A DNA stretch of 64,000 bases from Adiantum capillus-veneris (Eukaryota > Streptophyta > Polypodiopsida > Polypodiales > Pteridaceae). Position numbers and translations under genes: made by a program. Every line of letters begins with the position of its first letter. The stretch's first letter is position 1. Positions 1 to 11,557 of the stretch are shown piece by piece. The notes below the pieces were generated by a model that was not told where the DNA came from, did not search any database, and saw nothing but the letters and a program-made list of their open reading frames with translations. The stretch lies in contig CM043967.1 in the NCBI GenBank assembly GCA_014529385.2, forward strand, positions 78,887,278-78,951,277. Direction: 5' to 3'.

Positions 1-205
1 TATAACGTAAATCTAAATCTAACATAAATAAACCTAAATAAACCTAAATCTAATCTAATATAACGTAAATTTAAATCTAAGTAAATAAATCTAAATCTAA
101 TCAAATGTAAATCTAACTAAAAATAAACCTAAATCTAATTTAATTTAACTTAAATAAACCTAAATCTAATTTAACATAAGTCTACATCTAACCTAATCTT
201 TAACG
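1..205. repeat. AT-rich TAAATCTAA/TAAACCTAAATC short-period repeat
   Basis: Irregular repeats of TAAATCTAA, AATAAACCTAAATC and TAACATAA fill the first 200 bases. The reverse complement occurs at 58,680-58,800 and again at 59,400-59,510 within the complete CACTA element, so it is an internal part of this transposon family. It superficially resembles the plant telomere repeat but lacks regular TTTAGGG units. Confidence 0.7.
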
Positions 206-211
206 TCTTTT

Positions 212-590
212 GGGATAGTTTCCTACGATGTTAAAACTCTCTTCTTCTCGTGTGTGTGTGTGTGCCAATAAAAAGAGAAAAATGGTATAACCTTTCTATC
301 ACCTAAGTGTGGTAGATTGGTTATGCCATTTCCTTCTTGAATAACAGGTCTTGAGTTCAACTCCTCGTCGGCTAGATCTTTAGGTCTCTTCAATTAGTTT
401 CCTATGACGTTAAATTAAACTCTCTTCTTCTCGGGTGTGTGTGTGCACGCCAATAAAAGGAGAAAAATGGTATAACTTTTCTATCACCCAAGTGTGATAG
501 ATTGGTTATGCCATTTCCCTCATGAATAACAGGTCTTGAGTTCAACTCCTGTCGACTAGATCTTTAAGGTCTCTTGGAGATAGTTTCCTA
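212..590 (+). repeat. Two tandem copies of a ~185-bp unit with a tRNA-like B box
   Basis: Two diverged direct copies (about 212-395 and 396-590) each contain TAGTTTCCTA, a short GT run, AATGGTATAAC, TATCACC(T/C)AAGTGTG and GGTCTTGAGTTCAACTCC. The last string resembles a tRNA-derived polymerase III B box (GGTTCRANTCC). One copy lies inverted at 58,435-58,680 in the complete CACTA element. A tRNA-derived SINE captured by the transposon is possible, but no clear A box or tail is seen. Confidence 0.55.
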
Positions 591-596
591 CGATGT

Positions 597-658
597 TAAG
601 ACTCTCTTCTTCTTCTTCTTCTTCTTCTTCTCTCTCTCTCTCTCTTTGTTTTATATCT

Positions 659-692
<34 letters not shown>

Positions 693-768
693 ATGTCTCT
701 TTTCCTCTCTCAACGTGTGTGTTCATTCTTTGTTTATGCATGTGTGTGTGCATTTTTGGTTTATGCAT

Positions 769-813
<45 letters not shown>

Positions 814-920
814 CTCTCTCAATGTGTGCGTGCATTCTTTGTTTATGCATGTGTGTGTGTTTTTTTGTTTATGCATGTGCTCTCTCTCTCTCTCTCTCTC
901 TCTCAAACTCAAAAACACAA

Positions 921-989
<69 letters not shown>

Positions 990-1049
990 GAGGGGAAGGG
1001 AACATGAGAGTGAGGAGAGGGAAGGAGCATACCTGGATCTCCTTCCTCT

Positions 1050-1090
<41 letters not shown>

Positions 1091-1115
1091 GAGAAGAAAG
1101 AGAGAGAGAGGGAGA
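597..1115. repeat. Microsatellite block (CTT, CT, GT, GA)
   Basis: Successive (CTT)n, (CT)n, (GT)n and (GA)n tracts are separated by near-identical spacers containing TTTATGCATGTGTGTG. Open frames here only translate the repeats (Ser-Leu, Cys-Val, Arg-Glu). The inverted counterpart is at 57,920-58,435. Confidence 0.9.
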
Positions 1116-1186
1116 GCACGCATTACCTTGCTTGCTTGAGCGTGCGCCGAAAACTCAGATCTGAGATTTGAGTTTTCGGACGCTCT

Positions 1187-1306
1187 CGGTTACTTTTTTT
1201 ACCCCTGACGGCGTCGCTAAGTTACTTGTAACTTAGCGACGCCGTTGTTTTTCACATTTGAGCGTCGCACTGCGAGCGTCGCTGATATTAAGCACCTCTC
1301 GTAGTG
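1187..1306. repeat. CACTA subterminal hairpin and terminal inverted repeat
   Basis: An 18-bp perfect inverted repeat (1208-1225 and 1228-1245, loop TT) contains GGCGTCGCTAAG. It is followed by GAGCGTCGC copies and the terminus CCTCTCGTAGTG (1295-1306). CACTA elements carry short subterminal repeats bound by their own protein; here the motif is GCGACGCT/AGCGTCGC. Confidence 0.75.
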
Positions 1307-2769
1307 CTAGAACACACTCAATAGCAAAGTTCACTACATCAATATGCACATAGAAAATTACATTCCAATTGGGCACTCATAGAATAGGAGCGCTAATCAA
1401 GGTCTTTTTCAATGACTCATAAGTATGGTCACACTCCCCGGTCTAGTGAAACTCAATAAGAAGTTTGTACAATGGACGAGCTATCTAGGCAAAGTTTAAA
1501 ATAAACCATTGGTAATAACCAACATGGCGCATGAACCTTTGAGCTCCTTTATAGTTGTAGGTGGTCGCAATTCAGTAATGGCTTTAATTTTGCTCTCATC
1601 TATAGCTTGTGAGATGCTACTGGTTCCAATGCCAGTCAAACCTTCATCTTGTAGATCATCATAAGCTATATGCATTGCTTCTAGCATATTTAAGGGTACG
1701 AGTGGTGGCATTTCATCCCCCTCAGGTGCTACCCAGGTTGTCCCCCTGTTTCCCCAAGTGTCTATGGTTGTTGCTAAGTGGACCCAATCCACATTGTCCG
1801 ACTCAATCATCCCAAGTAGTACATCCATATAAAGAGAATCTTCCCCAACATCAGTGTCCACTTTACATGTGTAACAATACTGCAATGGGGCCGAGTGAAC
1901 TGTGATGTCAGATCTATGATCAATTATAAACGTGTTTCCTAGAGGATGTGCTCGACCAGTTATAAGATCTACTCGAATAACAGAGTCTTGGAACTGCACG
2001 TAGACATGGTTTTTAGACCAGTCATGCACCATTTTTGCTTCCTCATGAAAGGACGTCCTAAGATCATCTCAGATGCCATAGTGTGCTTGGATAAATCCAT
2101 AACAATGAAGGTATTTCTTGTTTTATGTCCAAAGACCTTGACCTTGAGATCTTCTAGCATCCCAATAGATTTAACAATAGACCCATTGGCCATATTTACT
2201 ACTATGGTTGTGGTCTCAAGGTGAGGTCTTCCCATAGTTTCCCATCAATTTTTAGTTACAATGCTAACCCTAGTGCCACCATCAAGGATTCCCTTCACAG
2301 CTAATCCCTTGGTAGTGATTGGTATGGTTGCATTGGATTCATCACCTTCAAAGTATTGTCCCAACTTGTTAACAGATATTTCTACAACAGGGTTCTCATA
2401 TAGGTAGGGTTGTGGATCTAAGTATTCCTCCTCTATTGACATCTCTCTAGCTCCATCTATCTGTGCAAATTGTGGTAGCCCAACCTTCAGTTCTCCATTG
2501 AGGAAAGCTCGAAGAGCTAAGAATAGCTCAACGTCTCCATATAGTTTGGACATGATGGTGGTTCTAACTTTTGAAGCCATGAAATCCATCAATTTGGCAA
2601 GGTTTAACGACACCTTTTGGGCTTCAGTCCCTTGACATGGGGAAGATGGGATCTCCATTTCTTCGATAGGGTCAGACAGTCCCTCTGTAAACATTCTTTC
2701 CAACAAGAAGCGAGTCCACCCACTTTCCCATGACTTTAAGTCACTTTCTTCTTGGATGACACTAGGTAT
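1307..2769 (-). pseudogene. Gypsy element A, protease and remnant of pol (interrupted, RT mostly deleted)
   Basis: Reading leftwards from 2769, one frame ends in a retropepsin active-site region (ILDGGTRVSIVTKN, near 2245). The frame at 1969-2235 contains the second conserved strand (ILGRPFM). From 2032 to 1496 the frame ends with LRPPTTIKELKG, the segment that normally follows the RT palm. Below 1496 a decayed tract continues toward RNase H (a GECDHTYESLKKTLISAPIL-like segment) and stops at the CACTA end. The palm with the YxDD box that should lie between protease and thumb is absent, so pol has a large internal deletion. Frameshifts and stops make it non-functional. It continues upstream at 7250 after the inserted LTR element. 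Confidence 0.75.
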
Positions 2770-2945
2770 TGTCAGGACAAGGGTCCTACATGGCAAGGCC
2801 CAACCTAGGGGGTCAGGGACCTAGGCCAAGGGCCTAGACTAGAGCAGTGTGGACTGGGGATCCGTTTAGGGCAAGGGCTAAGAGCCAGGCCTATATATAG
2901 GGCGGTAGGGAGGAGGACTTACGTCTCAGTCTCCTAGGTCTTATA
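2770..2945 (+). repeat. 5' LTR of the non-coding element
   Basis: The LTR contains a TATA-like CTATATATAGGG near 2891 and lies directly before the primer binding site. It differs from the right LTR by scattered substitutions, for example ACATGGCAAGG versus ACGGGGCAAGG. Confidence 0.88.
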
Positions 2946-2946
2946 T

Positions 2947-2959
2947 TGGTATCAGAGCT
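2947..2959 (+). other. Primer binding site, initiator tRNA-Met type
   Basis: TGGTATCAGAGCT lies one base after the 5' LTR. This sequence is complementary to the 3' end of plant initiator tRNA-Met, the usual primer of plant LTR retrotransposons. Confidence 0.88.
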
Positions 2960-5900
2960 AGGTAGCTTCTGGCTGTGGAGGTGGAGCACGGATCCCTTCT
3001 CCTCTCTCTCACTTCCGTTGACGCAAGGAGCACGGCTTCGAGGTTCTCTCTCGTTCTCAAGCATGGAAGTTTGTGCACGTCAAGGAGATCGTGTATGGCA
3101 AGGAAGAAGACACAAGAGAAGTGCTATTGAGTTTCTCTTGTGCATGCTTGCCGAGTTTCTCCTGTGCATGTTCTTTGAAGCTTTCATGGAAAGCTCGACG
3201 GTGCATGTTCTTCTCTTTGAGGAAGGAGGACGGTGGAAGGAGGAAGGTGCACATCAAAGGAGGCGTTTTTGTGCTTGTGAGAGAAGAAACATCAAACATA
3301 AGCGCTCATGGAAACTTGATGAAGCCAATCTTCAAGTTTCGAAGAGATGAAGAAGAAGTTTTCATGGAAACCTTAAGTTTTTGAGTGTGAATCGTGGCCC
3401 TATTGGAGATTTTCTTAAAATAGCATAAAAAATTTCGATTTTTAGCCGAGTTTCCAAATCGGGCACGTCCTGTGGAGCGCACGGATTTGATAGTTTGCAA
3501 GCTTCGGAGGAGCGCCTACTCTCAACTGGTTCCTGTGCAAAACTTGGTGATCATAGCCTGAGCATATATACGACACACAGAGCCCGAACCCATCTGCGCC
3601 ATACCTCCTGTGCTGATTCTCGTCTTTTCTTCCCTTGATTCACATTGGAGTAGCCCAAAACAAGCCTCCATTCCCACAGAGGGTAGCAAATGCGAGGTGA
3701 GTAATCCTACAAAGGATTATTGATGTAATTGTGCTATGCTTTTAGTATAGGCACATCATCTCCGTATGGGACATGTATGTAGCACACGTACAAGGTAAAG
3801 TTTACCAATCTGCAAGACAGAGTTTGCACGATTAAGGGTATACATGTGTACGATCATATGTGTATCCAAGATTAACATGGGGAATCTACCAAGGGCTATT
3901 CTCTATGTGCAAGCAAGTCAAGGGCCTACCCTATTGTTTAAACTACATGGTGTTATGGCATGCAAGGCATGTCAAATATGTGTCGGCACATAGCTTGTGG
4001 TACAAGGTACCAATCTTTTATGTTTATGAGAATACTTGTTATACACATCTCTATGCTAGGTTGTTGCACAAGGTGCCAAGTACGCTTCAGCTATTGTTGG
4101 CCGTTGTATATGTCATTGTTTGCTACTCTCTTGCTTGCACAACAAGATCTCATCCCTGTATAGGCATGATAAATGACGCTCTGAGTATGGGCATCATCTT
4201 GCATGTTTGCTATGGGTATATGTTCTGTTGCTTGAAGAGGCTAGTTTTACACAATTGCTTGTAATAGGATCTATTAGCTTTAGCATTCTATGATACAGTG
4301 CTATGAGTATGTGCTTCATGTATGGTATAAGCAGAAACTGTATGCACAGCATACACTCATGTGTATGAGATTGAAAGTTTGCAAGCTTACATGTTGTTGT
4401 CTAGAGTTAGACGAGGTATGACCTCACTCTGACATATGCAATGTTTTGTAAACTTTTTTAGATGAAGTTGTACATCAAGTTCCATCTCAGTAATATCTAT
4501 GATGGTAAGTAAGATATTTATCTCTTCAGCCTCAGAGTCCACATCTTATTTTGCATGGTCCACATTCAATGCCCGCACCACATGAATGACATGGTGGTGG
4601 CTTGCCAGATGCACAAACCAAGAAATGCTTACTTGTGATTCGTTTCTTTTAACTAGTGCCATGCACAACTAAGTTTCGGTAAGTAGAACTTATCCCATAT
4701 TATGCAAGGTTACAAACTTTGATTGAAAGTTATATGTTACCATAAATGCTATTGGTCTTGAGCCATAGCATCTTGTCGTATGATAACACTTGCATCAACG
4801 GCAAGGTCGTTAGATATATAAAGTATTAAGGCAAGGCCATACTCAGTATCTTTATGTAGATCAACGTAAGGATGCTCCTCGCACATAGTTATGAGCGGTT
4901 TCATTTTTGGCCAAAGGTTAAATTTTCCAAAGTCTATCTATTTTCAATTTTTTTGCATTTAGAGATTCCTTTTGCGAATAGCTACAAAGCAAGTATGCTT
5001 GTGGTGGCATGCAAGTCATCAAGGGTAATGGTAAGGTCGGCAAGGCCTCTTGCAATAAAGACCTATCTATGACATGATGCATGTATCACTCTCTTATGTT
5101 GGGAATATGATTCTCGCTTAAGTAGGCGTAACAGCTCCAGAGAGAAGTCCTCAATTGTTAAGTCAAAGCGCATCAGAGTTCTTAGCTAAGTCATGGTTTT
5201 TAGATTTCTATGTTTCTAACTAATGCTTTCTTTTAAGTGCTTAGTTCATAGGTCCAGGCATTGGTTCAGGTAAGACCCTTTACTTCCATGGACTTTTTTT
5301 GTCGAGGTAAGTATGAGGTACTTTTCCTCTTCATGGTAAGCGTTTTATTTACGCAATGCTTTATATGTGGACTATATGTTAATTGGTGATTTTCTAATAC
5401 ACATGACACGGTCATGTTTTTTGGTCAGGCTTAAGAGGTTTGTGTACACAGTACCTACCTTTCCTTTCCACATATCAGCTTTCCATACGATGGACAAGAA
5501 GTTGCACCACATACATTACCTGTCTTTTGGGTCAACATGTTTACGATGATCACATGACTACAATGGTAGAGATCCTTCTTTTGGCACATGTTTTACGTTA
5601 CGTGGATGTTCAACATGGTCTAGGAACTCACAGAGTTCAGTTTAGCCACGATGTGGAGCAGGTTTAATGAGGGTCCCTCTCACTCCTGTCGCGTTGAGTG
5701 TTTTATGATTCCTCCACATACAAGTACTTTTTGTACTTGATGGATGTTACATTTGTACCATCCCTACGTGAGACATATTCCGTATGAGGAGAATATGAGT
5801 TCTTAGGGACTGACACTGGCGCCATTCCTTAATTATGTGTCACGAAAAAGTCCCAAGGTGCTGGTCAATTCCATTTACCAAGACCATTTTAGCACAAGTA

Positions 5901-7054
5901 CTAGAACAATTTCAATGGCCAGAAATTGCCGTTTACTAGATAAGGCTTGCTTACGGTAGCAAGTTATGACTACAAGATGGTAGGGCTTGCGTACACAAGT
6001 TATGACTACAAAATGCAGCTTTAATGGATAGTTGCTTAACAACAAGTTTCTATGGATGCACAAGTGCATTACACACTTTCAACCTGGAACATGTGTTTTC
6101 TGTTATGGTCTAATGTGTTAGCTAAGTAAATGAATCCTTCAGTTCTATACAACGTGTATAATTGTGCTTGGTTGAGTACTTTGTGTCCAACCTTCATGCA
6201 TGTTCAAGTTTCGGGTGTGCTTCCTAAGGTGGAATCTTTTGATTTAGTCTTATCTTTGCTAATGTACAGTAGGTGCTTTAGGACCTAGTGATTAGCCTCG
6301 ATTTAATCAAACCACGGTTGCAAATTCTCATTTTGGTTTCTACGAAGTTTGCAATATCCCTTATGTTTATGCAATTATGAAACTCTTTCTTTGCTAGTTG
6401 TTATCACATTATGAATATATGTAGGCTCCGAGCCTTTGTGACAGTTTCACGGCAGGATCAATCTATGTTGATTCATGCATTCTTGTATTCTACAAGCTAG
6501 GATAAAAGTTTGTTATTGCATGCACACTAGGTGTTATGGGCCCTAGTGTTTAACACTCTTTTGTCTGAGGCGGCATGAGACTACATCTCCAGTTTTTTCA
6601 AGGATGAAACCTCTCTTTTCGAATGGAAGGAGTAAACCATTGATCATTCTTGTAACTTAAGTTATGAGCATGTTATAAACAAAGGTTTATATTCTGCAAC
6701 TTAAGCAAGGACAAACCAAGAGCATAGAAATGCTACAAGGCATAGCCAATGAATGGATCAGCTAAAGAGTGTTTAATGCGGTAAGCTCAAAGCAATCCAT
6801 AAAGTGTATGAGTAGTTCCATGTGCAAAACCTAAGTGTGGTGCTACAAGCATAAACTATAGGTGGTTACACCATTCAGAGGTGCTAAGAGCATACACTTA
6901 GGATATGCTAAATAGCATATGCACATTACAACTCTTCATATGATTCTTATGGTATGGTTTTAAGATGATTTGCTAGTCTACAGTCAAGTCTATTGCTTTA
7001 AGACTTTTGTGAAAACTTATTCTTTTCACTCTAGTTTTCGAGGACGAAAACTCT
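2960..7054 (+). other. Internal region of the non-coding LTR element
   Basis: About 4.1 kb without any recognisable gag, protease, RT or integrase motif. The longest open frames (2946-3350 and 3860-4264, both 134 codons) have low-complexity or membrane-like composition and no family signature. They are probably chance. Confidence 0.7.
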
Positions 7055-7249
7055 CCTCTAAGAGGGGAGTAATGTCAGGACAAGGGTCCTACGGGGCAAG
7101 GCCCAACCTAGGGGGTCAGGAACCTACATCAAGGGCCTGGACTGGACCAATGTGGACTGGGGATCCGTTTAGGGCAAGGGCTAGGGGCCAGGACTATATA
7201 TAGGGCGGTAGGGAGGAGGATCCTACGTCTCAGTCTCCTAGGTCTTATA
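7055..7249 (+). repeat. Polypurine tract and 3' LTR of the non-coding element
   Basis: GAGGACGAAAAC and AAGAGGGGAGTAA (about 7040-7072) form the purine-rich end that precedes the 3' LTR (7073-7249). The LTR repeats the TATA-like CTATATATAGGG near 7195. Confidence 0.85.
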
Positions 7250-8111
7250 GGTATGGCTAAGGGTCTATGGACTTTGTGAGGTTGTTGTTGCGTAGGGAAC
7301 AATGTGTATGTAATCTGGATCTGCCTAGGTGCTGGTTCTAGATCCCTTTGGGTATATTCTACCAAACTCCTTAATTGCTTGACTTGCTCGATCTCCTTTG
7401 TAGGGTTTGGATAAGTTCCTATCTTCTTCTTGGATCCTGGCCATTGTGGCTCATGACGATCTTCATTGTTGGTTTCTTTCTTAGTGGTGACTTTGGTCTC
7501 CATGGTTTCACCTGAATCAAAATCCTCTTCAACGTCATTCATATATACGGGGCTGTCACCAGTCCCTATGTTGGTCTTTGAACTGGGGTCTGACTTCGCT
7601 GCTTTTTGTGATCTCTTCCTTCGTGTTTTCTTCTACTTCTGAGATTGTGCAATTGATGTTGTGTCTCTTTCTTCAAGAATATAATTTTGTTTTGGAGCAT
7701 CAATCATGTGAGTACATTTACTAGTATCATAGGTGTACTTTGTGATGGCTCCTTGGTAACCTCAATCAAGTTTAATGGCATGATCTTTGGTGCATTTGGA
7801 TTACTCGAACATTGGGCAATCAAATGATCTATGCCACATCAATTACACATGAGTATTAGCATTGTAGACGTGCTCACTTGATTGGTTTTCATTACTGTGG
7901 CATTCTTTTGTAGCCTAATAGGACACTCGGCCAGCCACATGATGTGGACCTCCACACTCATAGCATTGAAGAGGTGGTCTCTTGGCAGTATAATTGATAT
8001 TTTGGCATCTTGCAACAAGAGAAACTTCTTGATAGACAAGTTTAACTTGTCCCTAATAGTCCTCCATGTAGTATTGTGGACTTTCTTCAAGCGCATCACT
8101 CCTAAAGGCAA
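7250..8111 (-). pseudogene. Gypsy element A, gag-protease linker region
   Basis: The frame at 7250-7542 encodes an acidic, Lys/Glu-rich linker and leads into the protease region beyond the inserted LTR element. The tract at 7839-8111 keeps scattered Cys and His residues in shifted frames, consistent with a decayed additional zinc-knuckle region, but this is weak. Frames are broken several times. Confidence 0.55.
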
Positions 8112-8120
8112 TATTAGGGT

Positions 8121-10275
8121 CTATATCTTCCTCACAGCCTTCCAACAAGCAATAGATGACTCACAACCCACTTGATTCACATGAGTGATTCTCGGATGTG
8201 GTGGTTGTGGTCCTAGAACTGGAGGTGGTAAGGGTGTTGTTTGAACAACATTTTGGGCCCTAGGGACCATGTGTTGTGATGTTTTTTCAAGAGATGGGGC
8301 CGACATCAATGTAGGCACTTGAGGTGTGTCTGTCCATGCGAAGGTTTTTCTATTGGCCATCACACGCTTAAATACTCTGCAATCCTTATCTTGATGACCA
8401 TATCTCCCACAGGAATTGCAATTCCCATTGAACTTTACTCTAAAAGTAGGGCATTCACTAGTACTATGCGGGCCATAGCATACTGAGCACCATTGTTGCT
8501 CCCTTCTTGGATACATATGATTGTTTTGTGGAGCACAATTGTATCTAAGACTCTCTTGAATGGCCTTTGTGAGATCTGCTAAAGTCATCTCAAATATCTT
8601 TGGCTCCTTAGCAATAGGCTTTAGGGTCATTGACTGATGCCCTAACGCTTGCGAGCTAGTAGATTTACGCTCAACAGACACTCTTTCTCCTTGAATCATT
8701 AAATTATCCTCCAATTGGATCGCATGGTGGTGACTGCTTCCCAAGTGGTGAGACCTCTAATGACTAGGCCATTATAGATATCCTCATGTCGTAATCCCCT
8801 AATGAATCTATAAAGCAATTGATTATTATTGAAGCACTCATTGGGATTACAACGAGAATTTAAATGCTTCAAGCGACTAATAAAGTCTCTCACCTACTCT
8901 CCTTCCTCTTGTTGGGCTTTCCGGAGCTGAGAGGCTACACCCCAAATCACTCCCTCTTGTATGTATTCTTTTAAGAATAGTCTCCTAAGAGTAGGGTAAA
9001 TCATTTTTTCTTCCACCCTTAGGGTTCTATACCAATCCCCAGCCTTCCCACTTAAGTTTAGGCTTAAAGCATTACTCTTATGTAGGTCATTGTGCTCTCC
9101 TAGAGAATCACATATTTGTTCAAACACTTTGAAATGATTTCTCAATCCCCGTCTCCACTAAATTTTTGTGTGAGCTTGATTATTTGTACTCTCTTATTTC
9201 TAGGCTCTCTATCAAGCGTGTTACGCATATTTTCAGGGATAGATCAACTGATAGCTTGAGAAAATGTTGCCAAGTCAACTAAGTGAGCAGGGACTGTGGG
9301 TGAAGACGCTCCAGAGACTACATGTGGAGTAGGTATTGGCATTGGGCTTGGCACATAGGAAGCCCTTGGGCTCCAAGTTTGGTACAGTGTTGTGACATGT
9401 GGTGGCCCAAAGTTCATATGTGTGGCCCTAAGCATAACAGACGTTGGATGTGACATGCTAATGCTAGTCGGTATGGTCCCAATGAAATAAGAGCTTGGGT
9501 ATTGTGGTTGTGTAGCATAGGTTGTTGAAACATTGGGAGGGGTAGGGGCTACATGAGTACGAGGACCCATAGTTGTATACGATTGGTACACACTTGTAGG
9601 TATTGTTGCATGCATTGAGCTACCATGTAGCGGTGCTTTACTAACAATTGAGATCCATGGCGTGTTTCTTGGCATGCCCATCACTCGGGTAGGCATGGTA
9701 GCCGTGGTGTCATCAAGGAAAAGATGAGCTAGATTTGGGAAAGCAAAGCTATCACTTGTGGGCTCAGATTGCACTGAGACCCCTGGCGAAACAACATATG
9801 GAGGATCCATCGGACTTACCAAGGGAGTCTCCATTTGCGATAAAGTTGGTTCTTTAGCCTTCCTTGTATCCAAGAATCTCATAAGGCCCATTGAAGGAAT
9901 GTTAATCCCTTGGTTTTGCCTCTCCGGTTGGATGATGCTATGGATGACATTGCAGACCATCTGTTGCCGCTCCTCTAGACTTGTGGCACTAGAAGTAGAT
10001 TGTACAGCTTCTAATTAACCTATATGATATGTGTAACCCATGCATATTTCAGTTAAGGTTTTAGTTTGTAGGTCATATTCCCAATTTTCATTGAGAAATA
10101 ACCCTTCTAGGCCTGGCTTACTAGAGGTTTTCCTTGAGGTGGAAGCATTGTTGTTCCCCACAGTTTGACCCACATTGCCTACTAACTCAAGAGCACCCGA
10201 TCACTCGATTGCTAGGCCTGTTGTCCCAGGGGTCTTTCCCTTCATGGCTCGGTGTTGTTCTAGGAAACTCTCCAT
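8121..10275 (-). pseudogene. Gypsy element A, gag polyprotein
   Basis: The likely start is the ATG at 10,275 (MESFLEQHR...). Reading leftwards, a low-complexity Pro/Thr/Ser-rich region (9960-9244) is followed by a retrotransposon gag domain (9145-8894: HFKVFEQICDSLGEHND...GDWYRTL). A further helical segment (about 8893-8699) precedes the nucleocapsid region (8744-8121), which has two knuckles: CSVCYGPHSTSEC and CNSCGRYGHQDKDC (CX2CX4HX4C). Gag forms the virus-like particle and binds the RNA. Stops and frameshifts near 10,017, 9245 and 8893 break it. No LTR or primer site for A is visible upstream; the element seems truncated near 10.3-10.4 kb, next to a copia fragment. Confidence 0.8.
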
Positions 10276-10439
10276 TTCCCTCTCCCTAGCCTAGGAGTGA
10301 CCGCCCAAGCGACCCCAACAACCCACTGATCTAGTGGTGCTCCAGAGAGACCTAATGATGCTCCTAAGCAAATTCTAGTAGCTAGGCAGTGAGGAGATCT
10401 ACACGTCTCTCATGAGCGGTTTTAGCCAAGATTATACTA

Positions 10440-10715
10440 TTTGTTGGTCATAGACTACAAAGAGCCTACCTGCTACCAAGAGGCTATTGAGATGGACGAT
10501 AGCATGAAGTGGGAGCAGGCAATCAATCTGAGTATTTTAGGTACAACTCAATTGTGGCTAATGAAACTTGGAAACTAATAGAGTTTCTAGAGGGAAAACA
10601 AGCCTTGCCTTGCAAATGGGTGTACAAAAAGAAGTACACGATAGAAAATCTCGAGCCTAAGTACAAGGCTAGATTGGTTTCTTGTTTACACTTAGAAATT
10701 ACCTTTTATACTTAG
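10440..10715 (+). pseudogene. Ty1/copia reverse transcriptase, N-terminal fragment
   Basis: The translation carries the start of the copia RT domain: EPTCYQEAIEMDDSMKWEQA (about 10,458-10,517), then after a frameshift ETWKLIEFLEGKQALPCKWVYKKKY and YKARLV. The palm with YVDD is absent. It is an isolated fragment of roughly 90 codons and non-functional. Confidence 0.85.
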
Positions 10716-11550
10716 GGTTTGACTTGGCAATACTCCGATACCCAAGGCTTTAAGAGCTAGTTTTAATCAACTAGGGTCATAATCCGGCACTGCAATTGCA
10801 CTTTGAAACTCATAAAGAAATTGTTTAACATACAAGGTGTCACATTGTGGAAATTATTAATTGGCACACAATTTGAAAATCTCAGTTGGTAGCAAGGTAA
10901 TCCATCCACTTGTATCATCAATTTGGCATTGCATTCCAAACTTGTGTGGTGTGCAAAAATTACTACACAGAGTTTTCAAAATAATATGAATAAAAGCGCT
11001 CTATATGCCAAGCATGCGTATGATGTGCTTTTTTATCATTATTCTTTATTTAATGACAAGTTGCTCATTGGCCCAAAAGAGATACATATTGCAGAGTTAA
11101 TTACCTCTTTGGAGGTGCCAAAATTGGCATTATCATTCTTTTTTAAGCACATTGTTCAAGGAGGGACATGGAGGTATTACCTTATGTTTTGTGGTGTACA
11201 TTTTTCCTAAAGGAATACAAGCTATTGCTACAGCTGTGGAAATGTTTTTGAACCTTATTCTTCATGCTATTGGAGAGTATATGAATATTACTTTCTATTA
11301 GCATGCTATCACTTGCCCTAGTCATGTTTGCAATATGCGTTTGTTGTCTCATAGGCATGTAGATCTATACAAAGCCGAGGATCTATGTATTATCAAGTGT
11401 AGATCTTTCACTACTTGAGTGGCATTGTACATCTTAGGTTGTATATCCCAAGGGAGGATCATTGCTTCCCAAAGTGCATGATGTTTCGTCATGCTTGGTA
11501 GCTTATCAATATTGTGGTTGAGCAAGAAGCAACCTATTGTGAACACTAGT
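10716..11550. other. No recognisable feature
   Basis: AT-rich intergenic sequence. A 95-codon plus frame (10,923-11,210) and a 65-codon minus frame (11,349-11,546) show no family motif that I recognise. Confidence 0.6.
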
Positions 11551-11557
11551 TGTTAAG

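Larger units (their letters stand above)
1..1306 (-). mobile_element. CACTA DNA transposon, one end; body runs off the window start
   Basis: Read on the minus strand from 1306, the sequence starts CACTACGAGAGG, followed by GCGACGCTC motifs, a perfect hairpin, a block beginning AAAACTCA, then (CT)n/(CA)n tracts and TTTAGGTTTA-type repeats. The same order of parts occurs at 57,698-58,800, where the complete CACTA element begins, so this is the homologous end of a related copy in opposite orientation. The first 12 bases differ from that copy at one position (CGAG for CAAG). The other end lies outside the window. The neighbour from 1307 is the pol region of gypsy element A, so this element probably inserted into or next to A. 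No transposon protein is encoded in the visible part. Confidence 0.8.
2770..7249 (+). mobile_element. Complete non-coding LTR retrotransposon (LARD/TRIM-like) inside gypsy A
   Basis: Two direct LTRs (2770-2945 and 7073-7249) of about 176 bp both begin TGTCAGGACAAGGGTCCTAC and end CCTAGGTCTTATA. A primer site (TGGTATCAGAGCT) follows the left LTR and a purine tract (AAGAGGGGAGTAA) precedes the right one. The element is flanked by a 5-bp target duplication, GGTAT (2765-2769 and 7250-7254). Across the insertion the minus-strand gypsy A frame resumes. No gag or pol similarity is visible inside, so it must rely on proteins from another element. The non-canonical TA 3' end of the LTR is unusual; TG...CA is the norm. 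Confidence 0.9.

Noticed and set aside
1-200. Telomere-like TAAACCTAAATC repeats suggesting a chromosome end
   Set aside because: Units are irregular, lack CCCTAAA periodicity and recur inside the CACTA element at 58.7 and 59.4 kb.
574-1171. Overlapping 140-196-codon open frames on both strands
   Set aside because: They translate (CT)n, (GT)n and (GA)n microsatellites into Ser-Leu, Cys-Val and Arg-Glu runs; no protein signature.
2946-4264. 134-codon frames inside the non-coding LTR element
   Set aside because: No domain, biased low-complexity content, and no similar frame elsewhere; length is compatible with chance in 4 kb.
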